A stretch of 64,000 nucleotides of DNA from JBBDMX01 sp040878035 (GCA_040878035.1 JBBDMX010000030.1:1-64000); one strand, 5' to 3'. Counted from the first letter of the stretch, positions 1 through 8,801 are shown. A program made the numbers and translations. The notes: generated by a model not told the origin, from the letters alone.

Positions 1-136
1 CGGTCATCGCCTGCGGCCACGGGACGATGCTTGGGTCGCCCTCGGCCGACGCGGCCGACGCCATCATCAGCACGCCGACCGCCAGCGACGCCCGCAACCC
101 TGCATGCATGATGGCGATGGGCCTGCTGAGCTTCAT
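1..136 (-). CDS. Start of an exported GH20-like glycoside hydrolase (partial)
   Basis: Only the first 45 codons are inside the window; the gene runs off the left edge. The start ATG has an AAAGGA ribosome site 7-8 bases upstream, as does the GH20 gene ending at 5104. The first ~32 residues form a signal peptide (basic MKLSR, hydrophobic core, ASA cleavage box). The mature start EGDPSIVPWPQAM resembles the NLVPWPRSV that opens the complete GH20 protein nearby, so a second hexosaminidase-like enzyme is likely. The identification rests on that short motif only. It is divergent from the PEP-CTERM gene. Confidence 0.55.
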   Translation of the reverse strand, partial: MKLSRPIAIMHAGLRASLAVGVLMMASAASAEGDPSIVPWPQAMT

Positions 137-182
137 GCGATGGTCCTTTCAGTCGGCGCCCGGGTTTGGCGGCCCACCGAAA

Positions 183-202
183 TTGGGGGCCGGTGCCCCC
201 AA
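183..202. promoter_or_regulatory. Perfect 8-bp-stem hairpin between divergent genes
   Basis: TTGGGGGC-CGGT-GCCCCCAA lies in the 158-bp gap between two divergent genes. It could be an RNA hairpin in the leader of the leftward gene or a DNA operator. No terminator-like T-tract fits either gene. Confidence 0.45.
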
Positions 203-210
203 AATAACAC

Positions 211-250
211 TTGACATGGGACAAAGATAGTATAACTTAATGATAAGTTA
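211..250 (+). promoter_or_regulatory. Putative promoter with overlapping palindromic operator
   Basis: TTGACA (211-216) is followed by TATAAC (231-236) with a short 14-bp spacer. A perfect inverted repeat TAACTTA-ATGA-TAAGTTA (233-250) overlaps the -10 region. A repressor dimer binding here would block transcription of the PEP-CTERM gene and possibly the divergent hydrolase. Seen directly: the palindrome. Inferred: the promoter and regulator. Confidence 0.4.
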
Positions 251-294
251 CAAGTCTACGTCCCGATCACCTCGTACCCCACGGAGAAATGACC

Positions 295-1017
295 ATGCGA
301 TGTACATTGACAAATCGAGTGAAGGTTGTGGGATTTGCGGGCCTGCTTCTGGCGCTGCCCACGATGGCCTGGGCCAACCTGGTCAGCAACGGCAGTTTTG
401 AGTTGGATGCGGCCGGGAATTCCTATTCAGGTGATTATATTGGTTACGCCGGTAATCCGCCTCAGAACTGGACGTACGTAGGCCATACGTTCAATGATGG
501 CGGGACGCTTCGCGAAACCTTCGTCGCCCCCCTGACGCAGGATGGGCAGGATGGGGCCGACAACATCGGCTTCTGGGCAACCCTGCGCGATAACGACTGG
601 CTGCACCAGAGCATCGGCACCGTGACCGACGGTGCTTCCTACGACGTGTCATTCTGGCAGTCGGATCAGGGCAATTCGCTTCCCGGCAGTGTCACCGTCA
701 GCCTGTGGGCGGGCGTCCCCGGCGTGGGCACGCAACTCGATTCCGCGGCCTTCGCGCCAACCGGCGACAACGACTTGAATACGCATGGCGGTGGTGGACT
801 CGATGGCACGAATTACCCCTTCTTCGAGTTCCGTACGGCCACGCTGGACGCCGGCGTCGGCTTTGGAGGGCAGCCTCTGTACATCCAACTGCTCCACACC
901 GGCGATGTCACCAAAAGCGTGCTTCTCGACGGCGTGAGCGTGACTGTTGTCCCCGAGCCCGCCGGCATGGCGCTGCTGGCCCTGGGGGGTTTGGCCATGA
1001 TCCGCCGCAAGCGGTGA
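295..1017 (+). CDS. PEP-CTERM sorted exported protein
   Basis: Exported protein of about 240 residues, apparently processed by the exosortase/PEP-CTERM system. A signal peptide ends near residue 28 (MAWA). The mature part starts NLVSNGSFE, a beginning typical of carbohydrate-binding-like jelly-roll domains of PEP-CTERM proteins. The C-terminus has the full sorting signal: VPEP, a hydrophobic helix, then RRKR. Two ATGs lie six bases apart (289 and 295); GGAG at 283-286 is correctly spaced only for 295, so I use that start. It stands alone, divergent from the GH20-like gene and convergent with the hydrolase at 1045. No exosortase gene is in the window. The function beyond surface display is unknown. 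Confidence 0.85.
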   Translation: MRCTLTNRVKVVGFAGLLLALPTMAWANLVSNGSFELDAAGNSYSGDYIGYAGNPPQNWTYVGHTFNDGGTLRETFVAPLTQDGQDGADNIGFWATLRDNDWLHQSIGTVTDGASYDVSFWQSDQGNSLPGSVTVSLWAGVPGVGTQLDSAAFAPTGDNDLNTHGGGGLDGTNYPFFEFRTATLDAGVGFGGQPLYIQLLHTGDVTKSVLLDGVSVTVVPEPAGMALLALGGLAMIRRKR

Positions 1018-1044
1018 GTCGACGTTGCGTCCTCTTGTCGTCGA

Positions 1045-3072
1045 TCAAACGTTGGCGTCCAGCCAAGGGAGGATCTCGTCAATCCCGCTGGGCGACGTGG
1101 CGGCCTCGGTCGTCAGCGCGTGGGGAGCGCCGGTGACGTCAAACACGTGGCTCGCCGCCGCGCGGACGTGATTGTACGCGGCCTGCGGCCAGTTCGGACG
1201 GTCAGCCCAATCGACCAGCAGCAACGGCCGGGGCGCGACGGCGCTGTAGATATACGCAAGCTCGGTGTACGCGGTGATGTCGGGCAAGTAGGGCATGACG
1301 CGATCCGTCGTGCCCAGGCTAGGCGCGACGTGGCGTGCCCAGTGCTCAACGGTGATCGCCCCGATCGCGCCCAGCGCCGCGAGGCGCGGGTCCACTGCCG
1401 CGGTGATCGCCGCGTCCACGCCGCCCGCGCCCAGGCCCACGATGGCGACGGCGTCGGGTGTGATGCCGGCACGCCGCCGCAGCAACGCCAGTGCGGCCAG
1501 ATCGTCCCATACCCGCATGGCCATGGGCGGCAGGCTCACGCAATCACCCGCGCCGTACAGCGAACTGATGCCGTAGTACCCCACGGGATTGTTAGCATCA
1601 CGCGGGCTGCCCTTGACCGGGCTGGCGTGAGCGGGCACGCACACGAGATAGCCCGCCGTCGCCAGCTGCTCGCTCACGTCGATCAAGTCGGTGTCGCTCT
1701 GTACACCGTCGTGCGAGAGGATGACCGCCGCCCGCGCATCGCCGTCCCGTGAGTGATACAACGTGAGCCGCAGCGTCAGCCCAGCGTCCTGCGGCACGTC
1801 GAGCGATTCCTTGACGATGCCCCGCTCGATTTCACGTCGGATCGTGCGGGGTGTTCCCACACGCAGGCTGTCGAGATCGCACGCCTTGGCCAGCCGAACC
1901 GTCATCTGCGTGCGGTAGCGACGCCAGTCCTCCGCATTGTCAAACCGCGCGGGCATCGCCCGCACGCGATGGGTGATCCGCTGCTGCAGGTGACGCATCA
2001 TCGAAAAGTTCGCCTCGCCCGGCTCGCCGCGGGGCAGCGTGGCGGTCGTCTCTGACGCGGGCAGGGTCTTGAGCTGTTCGTCGAACCAAGGCAACAGTTC
2101 GGGCATGTACGGCTTCATGTCGTGCGAACGCAGGTCGCGCAGCGTGCGGAAGTTCTCAGGGCGGCCGTGAAGGGCGTAAACATACTTGAGCGTGGCGACA
2201 ACCTGGTCGAACCCGGCCTCGGGCCACCAGTTGTCGCCGGCGTTGCTGGCGACAAACAGCGGCCGCGGCGCGATGCACGCGCCGATCTCGTGCCAGTCTG
2301 TCCACTGCAGCACGTCGGTGACGTAGGGCGAAGCGTCACCCAGATCGACGCCGGCCACGCCGGGCATGCGCGCCCACTCCTTGAACGTCGTGGTGCCGCA
2401 GATGGGGGCGGCCGCCTTGAAGCGCTCGTCCAGCGCCGCGGCGAGCCACGCCTGCTCGGCACCTTGGCACAGGCCGGTGATGCCGATGCGGGCCGGGTCC
2501 ACGTCCGCGCGGGTCAGCACGTAGTCAAGGCCGCGCAGCACGTCGAAGACCTGGATGCCCATGACCTGCGTGCCAGCCGCCGACGCCACGCCGTACAGCC
2601 CCGCGCAGGGGGCTTCGCGTTTCATCACGTGCGGGTCGTCGATGAACAGCACCAGATAGCCGCGCCGCGCCATCGCCATGAGGAACGGCGGGTAAAACGC
2701 CTGATTCATCTCGCCCACCCAGCCGGGCGGCATGACCACGGTCGGCAGCGGCCGGGAATTGTCCCGCGGCCGTACGACGTTGCCCGACACGTACGTGTGA
2801 CCCGCCCAGAGGAACATCACATCCTCGATCTCGACCTGGCCGTCCTCAGCCTCGCGCGTGGCGAGTGTTCGCGCCCGCATAGGTTCACGGGCGGGCAGCC
2901 CCAGCAGTGTCGAGAGCCGCTGGCGCACCGCCGCGCATCGCGCCGCCCAGCCGGCGAGGTCCTCCGGCAACGGCGGCAGCGCATCGGCCATCCGCTGGGC
3001 ACGTGACGCCAGGTACTCGTAGACCGGCGGCGTCTGTACAACGACCTGTGATGCGGCCACAATGGTGGTCAT
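1045..3072 (-). CDS. Tandem alpha/beta hydrolase, dienelactone-hydrolase/acetylxylan-esterase-like
   Basis: 675 residues with two alpha/beta-hydrolase folds in one chain. In domain 1 (about residues 90-340) the nucleophile elbow reads GLCQG near residue 200, so Cys replaces the usual Ser, as in dienelactone hydrolases. A candidate acid (NAGD) and histidine (RSHD) follow. In domain 2 (about 400-675) the same elbow reads GLGAG near residue 546, with Gly at the nucleophile position, so it is probably inactive. No signal peptide is seen. The ribosome site AGGAGG precedes the ATG by a normal gap. It is co-directional with the GH42-like and GH20 genes downstream of it in coordinates, suggesting a role in deacylating plant or algal glycans. 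The substrate is unknown. Confidence 0.75.
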   Translation of the reverse strand: MTTIVAASQVVVQTPPVYEYLASRAQRMADALPPLPEDLAGWAARCAAVRQRLSTLLGLPAREPMRARTLATREAEDGQVEIEDVMFLWAGHTYVSGNVVRPRDNSRPLPTVVMPPGWVGEMNQAFYPPFLMAMARRGYLVLFIDDPHVMKREAPCAGLYGVASAAGTQVMGIQVFDVLRGLDYVLTRADVDPARIGITGLCQGAEQAWLAAALDERFKAAAPICGTTTFKEWARMPGVAGVDLGDASPYVTDVLQWTDWHEIGACIAPRPLFVASNAGDNWWPEAGFDQVVATLKYVYALHGRPENFRTLRDLRSHDMKPYMPELLPWFDEQLKTLPASETTATLPRGEPGEANFSMMRHLQQRITHRVRAMPARFDNAEDWRRYRTQMTVRLAKACDLDSLRVGTPRTIRREIERGIVKESLDVPQDAGLTLRLTLYHSRDGDARAAVILSHDGVQSDTDLIDVSEQLATAGYLVCVPAHASPVKGSPRDANNPVGYYGISSLYGAGDCVSLPPMAMRVWDDLAALALLRRRAGITPDAVAIVGLGAGGVDAAITAAVDPRLAALGAIGAITVEHWARHVAPSLGTTDRVMPYLPDITAYTELAYIYSAVAPRPLLLVDWADRPNWPQAAYNHVRAAASHVFDVTGAPHALTTEAATSPSGIDEILPWLDANV

Positions 3073-3099
3073 GATGCTGCCTCCTCGAGGCTGTCTCCA

Positions 3100-4947
3100 T
3101 TACGAAAGAACCAGCAGCCGATCCGTCGCCTTGCCCGCGACTTTGATCGTCATGCCCCGCTTGTCCATGGCCACTTTAGCGTTCCAGCCCTTGGCGGGGA
3201 ATTGCTCGACAACTCGCGTCGGCGAAGCGAAGCGCCTGTCGATCGTGACGCCATAGTTGCCGTCGCCGATCAGGTGAAGAACCCATCGTTTCTTACTCGG
3301 CTGTTGCGTGAGAATGGCGACGGGGTTGCCTTTTCTGCTCGTCACCGTCACGGGCAGGGCAGGGGCGAAGGAATCGACCCTGGCCACGAGTTCCTCCGTC
3401 GTCGGCTTGCGGATGAAGGTGATTGTGCCCTTGCCGACCTTGCTGATGATGCCCGCGGCCGGCATGTTGAATACATTGCCCAAGTTCATTTCCTTGCTCA
3501 GCGCGGGCTCGCGTAGGGGCCAGCCCTCTTCGTCGTAGCGCAGCGCTTCGCCGGTCAGGATGAGGTGGCCGCCTTGCTTCACGTATCGCCGCAGGGCATC
3601 GAGTTCCGCGGGCTTGAGCCCGCTGGTCTCGGGCAGGACGAGCACCTTGAACCGGCGCAGGTTCTGGCCGACCAAGGCAGGGCTGTTCACGAACTCGACG
3701 GCCGCGCTGCGGGCGAGGAAGGCCTCGGCGAAGCCACGCATCGCGCAAACGTAGTCCGTACGGTCGAAGTCCTTGTAGCGCAGCCGCGTGGCCTCGCAAT
3801 ACACCAGGCCGATGTTGTGATACACGGGTCTGGCGTTTACGAGGTACGGCTCGATGTGCGACACCATCTCGTAGAAGGGCGCGAGCTTGGCGACGGTCTC
3901 CGGGCGGGAGCGGGCGTTCTCGCGCGGACCGGGCGCCGTCCACTTCATCTCAACGCGCCACGCCTGGGCCAGCTTCTCGGTCGCGGGGGGGAGGCAGTCG
4001 AAGTGCCGGGCCATGATGTAGGTGTACCCGTGCGCCCCCAGGGCGGTACATAGCCTCATCTGATCGTGGGGCAGGTTTTCGAGCTTGCCGACGATCACGC
4101 TGCTCTTGCCCGACATGGTGATGTGGAACAGTTGGCCGAAGGCGTCGCCGTTCTCCATGTAGGCGATGTCCACGTACGCCAGGCCCTCCAGCGGCATGTT
4201 GTGCTGGTAGAGGTTCAACTGGTTGTGCCAGATTTCCACGGACGGTTTGGCCGCTTTGCACGCGGCGTGAATCCGCTGCATCGCCAGCAGGAGCGACCGG
4301 CGGCGGAACTCGCTGCGCTGCCGATCGTCGGTCCACCGGGCGGGCATGGCCTTGCCGAACCACGCGCGGTGCAACCGCCTGCAACTCTTGCAGCGGCACT
4401 CAGAGCCCTGATCGAGGATGTCGAAGCGCAGGCCATCGACTGGATAGTTCGTGAGCACTTCCTCGCAGTAGCCAATGATCAGGTCCAGGTAAGGCGAATT
4501 GAGGCAGAGGCTTCGCGGTCCGTACCAGCACGAGGAGGAATACTCGGGGTGCTCCGCCAGATAGTGGGCGTTCCACCCCAGCGTGACGTAGCCGAACGCC
4601 TTGATGCTCCGCTTGTGGAGTTCGACGATGGTCTGTCCGAACCAATCGCCCTTCATGTTCGGATAGATCGGGCCGAGCTTCGAGTTGTAAGTGGCGTAGC
4701 CTTCGCTAGGGACGCCCAGCAGCACGGCGGCGTCGGCGTGGAGCTTCTGGTGAAACTCGGCGTACGCGACCGGGTCGGCTTTGGTCAGATATTCATCGGT
4801 CTTACCGCCGACCAGTTGAAACGCGGAGCAGAAGTGCCGAAACGTCCTGGACGGCCCCTGCGGCTCATAGGCGGCGACCTCTTCGGGTGTGAACAGCGGC
4901 GACAGGCCGGTCGCGGCCCGGACAGCGCGTGTACGCTTGGTGGACAT
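3100..4947 (-). CDS. Putative glycoside hydrolase, GHL6/GH42-like with trimerisation-type domain
   Basis: 615-residue protein. Residues ~1-380 look like a TIM-barrel hydrolase of the hypothetical glycosyl hydrolase 6 / alpha-fucosidase-like group; VDGLRFDILDQG near residue 170 supplies a candidate catalytic Asp. A following Rossmann-like domain (VLVLPETSGLKPAELDALR, then GGHLILTGE) matches the middle, trimerisation domain of GH42 beta-galactosidases. A C-terminal beta domain ends the protein. No signal peptide is visible, so it may act in the cytoplasm on imported oligosaccharides. AAGGAA precedes the start. It lies 27 bp upstream of the tandem hydrolase, so an operon is likely. Exact substrate unknown. 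Confidence 0.7.
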   Translation of the reverse strand: MSTKRTRAVRAATGLSPLFTPEEVAAYEPQGPSRTFRHFCSAFQLVGGKTDEYLTKADPVAYAEFHQKLHADAAVLLGVPSEGYATYNSKLGPIYPNMKGDWFGQTIVELHKRSIKAFGYVTLGWNAHYLAEHPEYSSSCWYGPRSLCLNSPYLDLIIGYCEEVLTNYPVDGLRFDILDQGSECRCKSCRRLHRAWFGKAMPARWTDDRQRSEFRRRSLLLAMQRIHAACKAAKPSVEIWHNQLNLYQHNMPLEGLAYVDIAYMENGDAFGQLFHITMSGKSSVIVGKLENLPHDQMRLCTALGAHGYTYIMARHFDCLPPATEKLAQAWRVEMKWTAPGPRENARSRPETVAKLAPFYEMVSHIEPYLVNARPVYHNIGLVYCEATRLRYKDFDRTDYVCAMRGFAEAFLARSAAVEFVNSPALVGQNLRRFKVLVLPETSGLKPAELDALRRYVKQGGHLILTGEALRYDEEGWPLREPALSKEMNLGNVFNMPAAGIISKVGKGTITFIRKPTTEELVARVDSFAPALPVTVTSRKGNPVAILTQQPSKKRWVLHLIGDGNYGVTIDRRFASPTRVVEQFPAKGWNAKVAMDKRGMTIKVAGKATDRLLVLS

Positions 4948-4984
4948 ACAGATTATTCCTTGGTTTTCAGGGATCGGGTTGAGG

Positions 4985-5112
4985 TTACGGCCGGGTCGGA
5001 TTCACCACGATCTCATCCACAAATACCCAGCCGCGCCGGTCCGGGGTCACGACTCGGACGTAACGGCCCTTGACGCCGTCGAGTTTGGCTGACAGCGTCT
5101 TGATCATCTCGC
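4985..5112 (-). pseudogene. Frameshifted C-terminal tail of the GH20 protein
   Basis: Downstream of the GH20 stop the next frame continues the discoidin domain: GRYVRVV, then GWVFVDEIVV and a stop at 4985-4987. These are the last strands of an F5/8 type C fold that the in-frame product lacks. The two frames overlap for about a dozen bases around 5104-5115, so a single-base indel joins them. It is either a true mutation that trims the last domain or a sequencing error. Confidence 0.7.
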
Positions 5113-7650
5113 CGACTTACTCGGCTCGTGGGTGACGGTGGCGACCTTGGTGAAGGTCTGGCCGTCATCAGACGCATGCACCTCCATCGTCTGAGGAATA
5201 CGCACGCCGCTGAACGCATGCTGCATGAAGGTTGCACTCACTTCGCGAAGGTCGATCACCGCGCCCAGGTCGATGGTGGCATCCAGATCTTTGTCGAAGC
5301 CCAGCCAGTACGGCGTTTGCCAGTCGGGCACATTGCACTGATACCCATCGGTCAAGAACGATGCCGGCCCATGCGTGGCATAGGCGTAGGGCGCCTGCTT
5401 GGTCTGTTGGGGATTGGCCAGAGTGACCGTCTTGCCCAGCGCGGCGTGGCGCAGCGTGGGGCCGGGCACCGTCGCGTTGACCGCCACCTCCGCCAGGAAT
5501 GTCCACTGGCCGGCGGCCACCGTGCGCAGGCGGACCCAACGTGCCTGCTGGGCCTTGGGCAACGTCGCCACGTACCAGCCGCGCGACAACAGGCCCTGCT
5601 CGTCGGTGACTTGGCCCGCCGGATGGAAAGTCTGGCCGTCGTTGGACAGTTCCACGGTCACCTTGGCGGGGATGTTCAGGCCGCCGCCACCGCGGAAGAA
5701 GTAGGCGCAGACGTTGCGCACCTCGACAGCCTTGCCCATGTCGAGCGTCACGATCGGCGCTCCTTCCCAGCCTATGAGACTGATGTCGCCAAAGCTGTCC
5801 TGCGCCGGCAGAAAGCCGTCGGTCAGGCTCTTGGGCCCACCGTTGTAGTAGCCGGGGTTGGCCGGCTCGATGGTCACCGCCGCGCCCAGGGCATCGTGCT
5901 TAATCGTCGGTTGCCTGCGGTACTGCTTGACGAAGGAAGAAGGTGACGCCTGGCCGTCCGATCCGAACCAGCGTGCCTTGAGTGTCGCCGAGCGCGACAG
6001 CGTGATGGGACCGGTGTATGGTGTCGAATCGCGGGTCGGCTCGATCCCATCCAGCGTGTAGCGGACTTCCCCCGCGGGATAGGCGCTGGCAAGCGTGAGC
6101 GTCAGGGTGTCGGTGAAGATCGGCGCGAGGCTGTTAAAGACCAGCGGGTCCAGGCGCCCCTCGACAGCAAATGTCAGGCCGTAGAGCAGTCGGTCGATCA
6201 CCGGCTCGACGGCGACACCGCGAGGGATGAAATCCTCCAGGCCGCGCTTGGCGCCGGGATTGTAGACTGGCTCATTGAAGAGGTAAGCCCCACCCGGTTC
6301 GCCCTCTTCAGACTGCCAGTTGAGGCCCGTGGCGCCCAGCAGCAGCGGCTCGCCATTCTTGAGCTGCGAGCCGTTGACGTTGTACAGGTCGTGATAGGGC
6401 TTTTCCGTGCCCCAGGGCGCGCTGATCATTTGCAGGCCTTCCTTGGCGTACCCGTCGGCAGCTTTGTTGTTGCCAACCCAGGGCATAGTGATCAGGTTCT
6501 TGGGCAGTTCCCCGTAGCCCAGGCGCGGCTCCCAGGCGATCGCCAGTTTGCCGCGCTTGTTGATCATGTCGTTGAGCCGGCGGATGTGCCGGGCCTCGAG
6601 ATGGTGCACGTTGGGCATGTTGTGTGCCGCCAGATACTCCTTGGTCTGGGGCAGGCTCTCAATGACGCTGGTGCGGGTTTCGTCGCAGCCGATGTGAATG
6701 TAGGGCGAAGAGGCGAAGACCTGGGCGACCTCGCCCATCAGCACATCCAACGCCGCGTAAGCATCGTCGCTCATCATGTTGACGATCGCCAGTCGCGCGC
6801 GTCCGCCGGGCTGCTCGGGCAGATCGAAGGTCTCGGGCATGGCCAGGCGCATGGCGTCGCTGTGGCCCAGGGTTTCGATCTCCGGCACGATGGTGACGCC
6901 GCGGGCGTCGGCGAAGGCCACCAGTTCCTTGAGTTCCTTCAGGTCATAGACCGTCGGCTTTTCGCCGCCATGCCACGCCCAGTTGGTCGTGCCCAGCTTG
7001 GGGAACGCCGTGGAGGGGAAGGTCCAGGCGTTGTCGTCGGTCATGTGCAAATGGAAGAAACGAACCTTATTGAACCGGCACCAGATAACGAGTTTCTTCA
7101 GGCTGGCGATCGAGTAGGGCTTGCGCGCGATGTCGCGCATGTAGCCGGTGTACTTAACCTGCGGGCCGTCCTCGATGGTCAGGCGGGGCAGAGTGACGGC
7201 GGCGCCCTTCACGCTCAGCGCCTGGAGCAGCGTGACGGTGCCCATGGCCACGGCGTTGTAGTTGGCGCCGCGAATCTCGGCACGCCGCGTCACGGTTAGT
7301 TTGTAGTCCTCGTTCTTCAACTGCTTGTCCAGCGCCAGGACGATGTCGCCGTCGCGCGGCGCGTCCCGGGCCGTGGCAAGCTTGAGGCCGGTGGTCAGGA
7401 GCAACTCCTGACGGAGGATCTCCGCCAAGGGCTGGAGCGCCGCGTCGGCCGCAACGATGCGCGCCTGTGGCGTGACGGCCAAGCTGCCCTGGCCCACTTG
7501 CACGCTTCGCGGCCAGGGCACCAAATTCACGCTGTCAGCGGCACGCGTCAACGGCGGCGCCGCCAGCATCGACAGGCAGACGAGCATCGGCAGCATCATT
7601 CGAGCATGAGAACAGGCGACGCTTATCGTGAGATGGGCAAGTGACGGCAT
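5104..7650 (-). CDS. GH20 beta-N-acetylhexosaminidase with discoidin domains
   Basis: Exported hexosaminidase of 848 residues. A signal peptide (MLVCLSMLAAPPLTRA) precedes the GH20 N-terminal domain; the TIM barrel carries the catalytic Asp-Glu pair in HIGCDETR near residue 320 and the usual HLHMTDDNAW motif. After it come a chitobiase-type C-terminal domain (RYTLDGIEPT) and two F5/8 type C domains, the second cut short by a frameshift. The start at 7650 is preceded by AAAGGA at the right spacing; an upstream in-frame ATG at 7665 is not. It releases terminal GlcNAc/GalNAc from glycans. It leads the leftward run of glycan genes and has no close promoter motif that I trust. Confidence 0.9.
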   Translation of the reverse strand: MPSLAHLTISVACSHARMMLPMLVCLSMLAAPPLTRAADSVNLVPWPRSVQVGQGSLAVTPQARIVAADAALQPLAEILRQELLLTTGLKLATARDAPRDGDIVLALDKQLKNEDYKLTVTRRAEIRGANYNAVAMGTVTLLQALSVKGAAVTLPRLTIEDGPQVKYTGYMRDIARKPYSIASLKKLVIWCRFNKVRFFHLHMTDDNAWTFPSTAFPKLGTTNWAWHGGEKPTVYDLKELKELVAFADARGVTIVPEIETLGHSDAMRLAMPETFDLPEQPGGRARLAIVNMMSDDAYAALDVLMGEVAQVFASSPYIHIGCDETRTSVIESLPQTKEYLAAHNMPNVHHLEARHIRRLNDMINKRGKLAIAWEPRLGYGELPKNLITMPWVGNNKAADGYAKEGLQMISAPWGTEKPYHDLYNVNGSQLKNGEPLLLGATGLNWQSEEGEPGGAYLFNEPVYNPGAKRGLEDFIPRGVAVEPVIDRLLYGLTFAVEGRLDPLVFNSLAPIFTDTLTLTLASAYPAGEVRYTLDGIEPTRDSTPYTGPITLSRSATLKARWFGSDGQASPSSFVKQYRRQPTIKHDALGAAVTIEPANPGYYNGGPKSLTDGFLPAQDSFGDISLIGWEGAPIVTLDMGKAVEVRNVCAYFFRGGGGLNIPAKVTVELSNDGQTFHPAGQVTDEQGLLSRGWYVATLPKAQQARWVRLRTVAAGQWTFLAEVAVNATVPGPTLRHAALGKTVTLANPQQTKQAPYAYATHGPASFLTDGYQCNVPDWQTPYWLGFDKDLDATIDLGAVIDLREVSATFMQHAFSGVRIPQTMEVHASDDGQTFTKVATVTHEPSKSAR

Positions 7651-7931
7651 GGCTCGTCCTTTCATGTGGGGGGTGGGGTCGTACAGTGACGACGTGGGTA
7701 CTAAGGAACAGGTTTACTGCTATTGCGGCAACGGCACGAGTGGATCATCCAGAGCGGGGTAGCGGCATGGGTCAGCGCGATGTCCATACCGTCAGCAGCA
7801 GGGCAATCTTGAACGTGGTCCTGACCATGGGCACGTCCCTTGCGTTGGTGCGCGGCGATGACCGATTTTGACATGTGTATATTATTATCCTAATCAAGGC
7901 GCCCCGTCAATCCGGCCGCGGCGCACCTGAA

Positions 7932-8405
7932 ATGAGCAATACTGGCGCTGCCCCATCGTTAGGGCGCGTACAAATGGGGACAAATCTGTGCTTATATGCC
8001 ATGTGGCCGCATGCTGAACACATGGACGGGCACTGCCCCAATTCATCAAACATCAGCAATTTGAACAATTCTTATGTGGATCATCTTGACAGCGCTGTTT
8101 TTGACTGTACGCTAAGTTTTGGCCGCCACATCCCGTTGGGCACCGGCGCTAATGCCGGCATGGCCAAGGTGATCATCGATGGTTGGGCTAACTCCAGCGG
8201 CGCGTTCGGCAGCTTCGAGTCCGGCTGGTTTGCTTACAACGGTTCGCCCTGCGGCATCGAGGTCAAGTCTTTACTCTGGGCAACAACGCGGCGCGACAGC
8301 AATTTTCGACGATTTCGCCGTGTCCGGCGTGATCCCCGAGCCTGCCAGCCTGGCGCTGCTGTGGTTGGGTGGGACGGTTCTGGCCCGGCGCGCCGTGCCG
8401 ATTGA
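7932..8405 (+). pseudogene. Degenerate PEP-CTERM protein gene
   Basis: A clear PEP-CTERM tail, FDDFAVSGVIPEPASLALL followed by a hydrophobic stretch and ARRA, is encoded at about 8297-8390. The upstream beta-rich part (GWANSSGAFGSFESGWFAYNG, in two pieces) is in a different frame and the terminal stop at 8403 is in that first frame too. At least two frameshifts therefore separate the pieces, and no good start or ribosome site is visible. It is best read as a decaying paralogue of the exported protein at 295-1017. Confidence 0.6.
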
Positions 8406-8524
8406 ATTGCCTTGGGATTTGCTCGGTCGGAAAATGGTGATGAAGCAAGTTTGCTTGACTGTGATATGGGCACTAGTGGCATGGTCACATGACGGTGGTC
8501 AAGTTCAAGGCGATCAAGGCGGCG

Positions 8525-8564
8525 AAGGGGCAAAGGGGTCGGGGAAGGGGCAAAGGGGTCGGGA
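8525..8564 (+). repeat. 20-bp tandem direct repeat at the edge of a miniature element
   Basis: The 20-bp unit AAGGGGCAAAGGGGTCGGGG occurs twice in a row with little change. The second unit runs into the left inverted arm of the miniature element at 8552-8670, suggesting slippage or nested insertion at its end. Confidence 0.6.
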
Positions 8565-8670
8565 GTCATTACTATGCCTTTGGCGGCCGGACCACGCGTG
8601 GGCGTCTGGGCATACCGCCAGTCTACCCGAATCGCCGCCGACGGTCAATCAAAGACTCCCGACCCCTTTT
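8552..8670 (-). mobile_element. Miniature element derived from a REP-associated tyrosine transposase
   Basis: Inverted arms AAAGGGGTCGGGAGTC (8552-8567) and GACTCCCGACCCCTTT (8654-8669) flank about 86 bp. The minus strand inside starts a reading frame MPRRPRVVRPP that stops after 13 codons. That peptide matches the familiar N-terminus of REP-associated (RAYT, Y1) transposases. The element is therefore an internally deleted RAYT unit kept as a hairpin. It interrupts the GH38 gene to its right. Confidence 0.65.
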
Positions 8671-8801
8671 CCTCGCCGCATGGTCTTGGTCAGGACATCG
8701 ACAAGCAACATGCGATTGCGTTGGAAGGTGTGTGTCCACTCGCGGTCCCAGTGGGTGTTGGAGATGATGTGATAGACGTAACCGGCGGAGTCAGTGGTCA
8801 T
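8649..8801 (-). pseudogene. 5' stub of a GH38 alpha-mannosidase gene
   Basis: The first ~43 codons encode YHIISNTHWDREW and then FQRNRMLLVDVL, the hallmark N-terminal motif of family 38 alpha-mannosidases (HxxxxTHWDREW, with zinc ligands His and Asp). The reading frame then enters the inverted arm of the miniature RAYT element (KGVGSL) and stops. No continuation of a GH38 protein is seen beyond the element, so about 95 percent of the gene is missing. GAGG precedes the ATG. Confidence 0.7.

Noticed and set aside
27..230. 67-codon plus-strand frame at the left edge
   Set aside because: It is antisense to the signal peptide of the leftward GH20-like gene and lacks a ribosome site.
7641..7871. 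76-codon plus-strand frame in the GH20 upstream region
   Set aside because: No ribosome site or conserved pattern; it covers the likely promoter of the GH20 gene.
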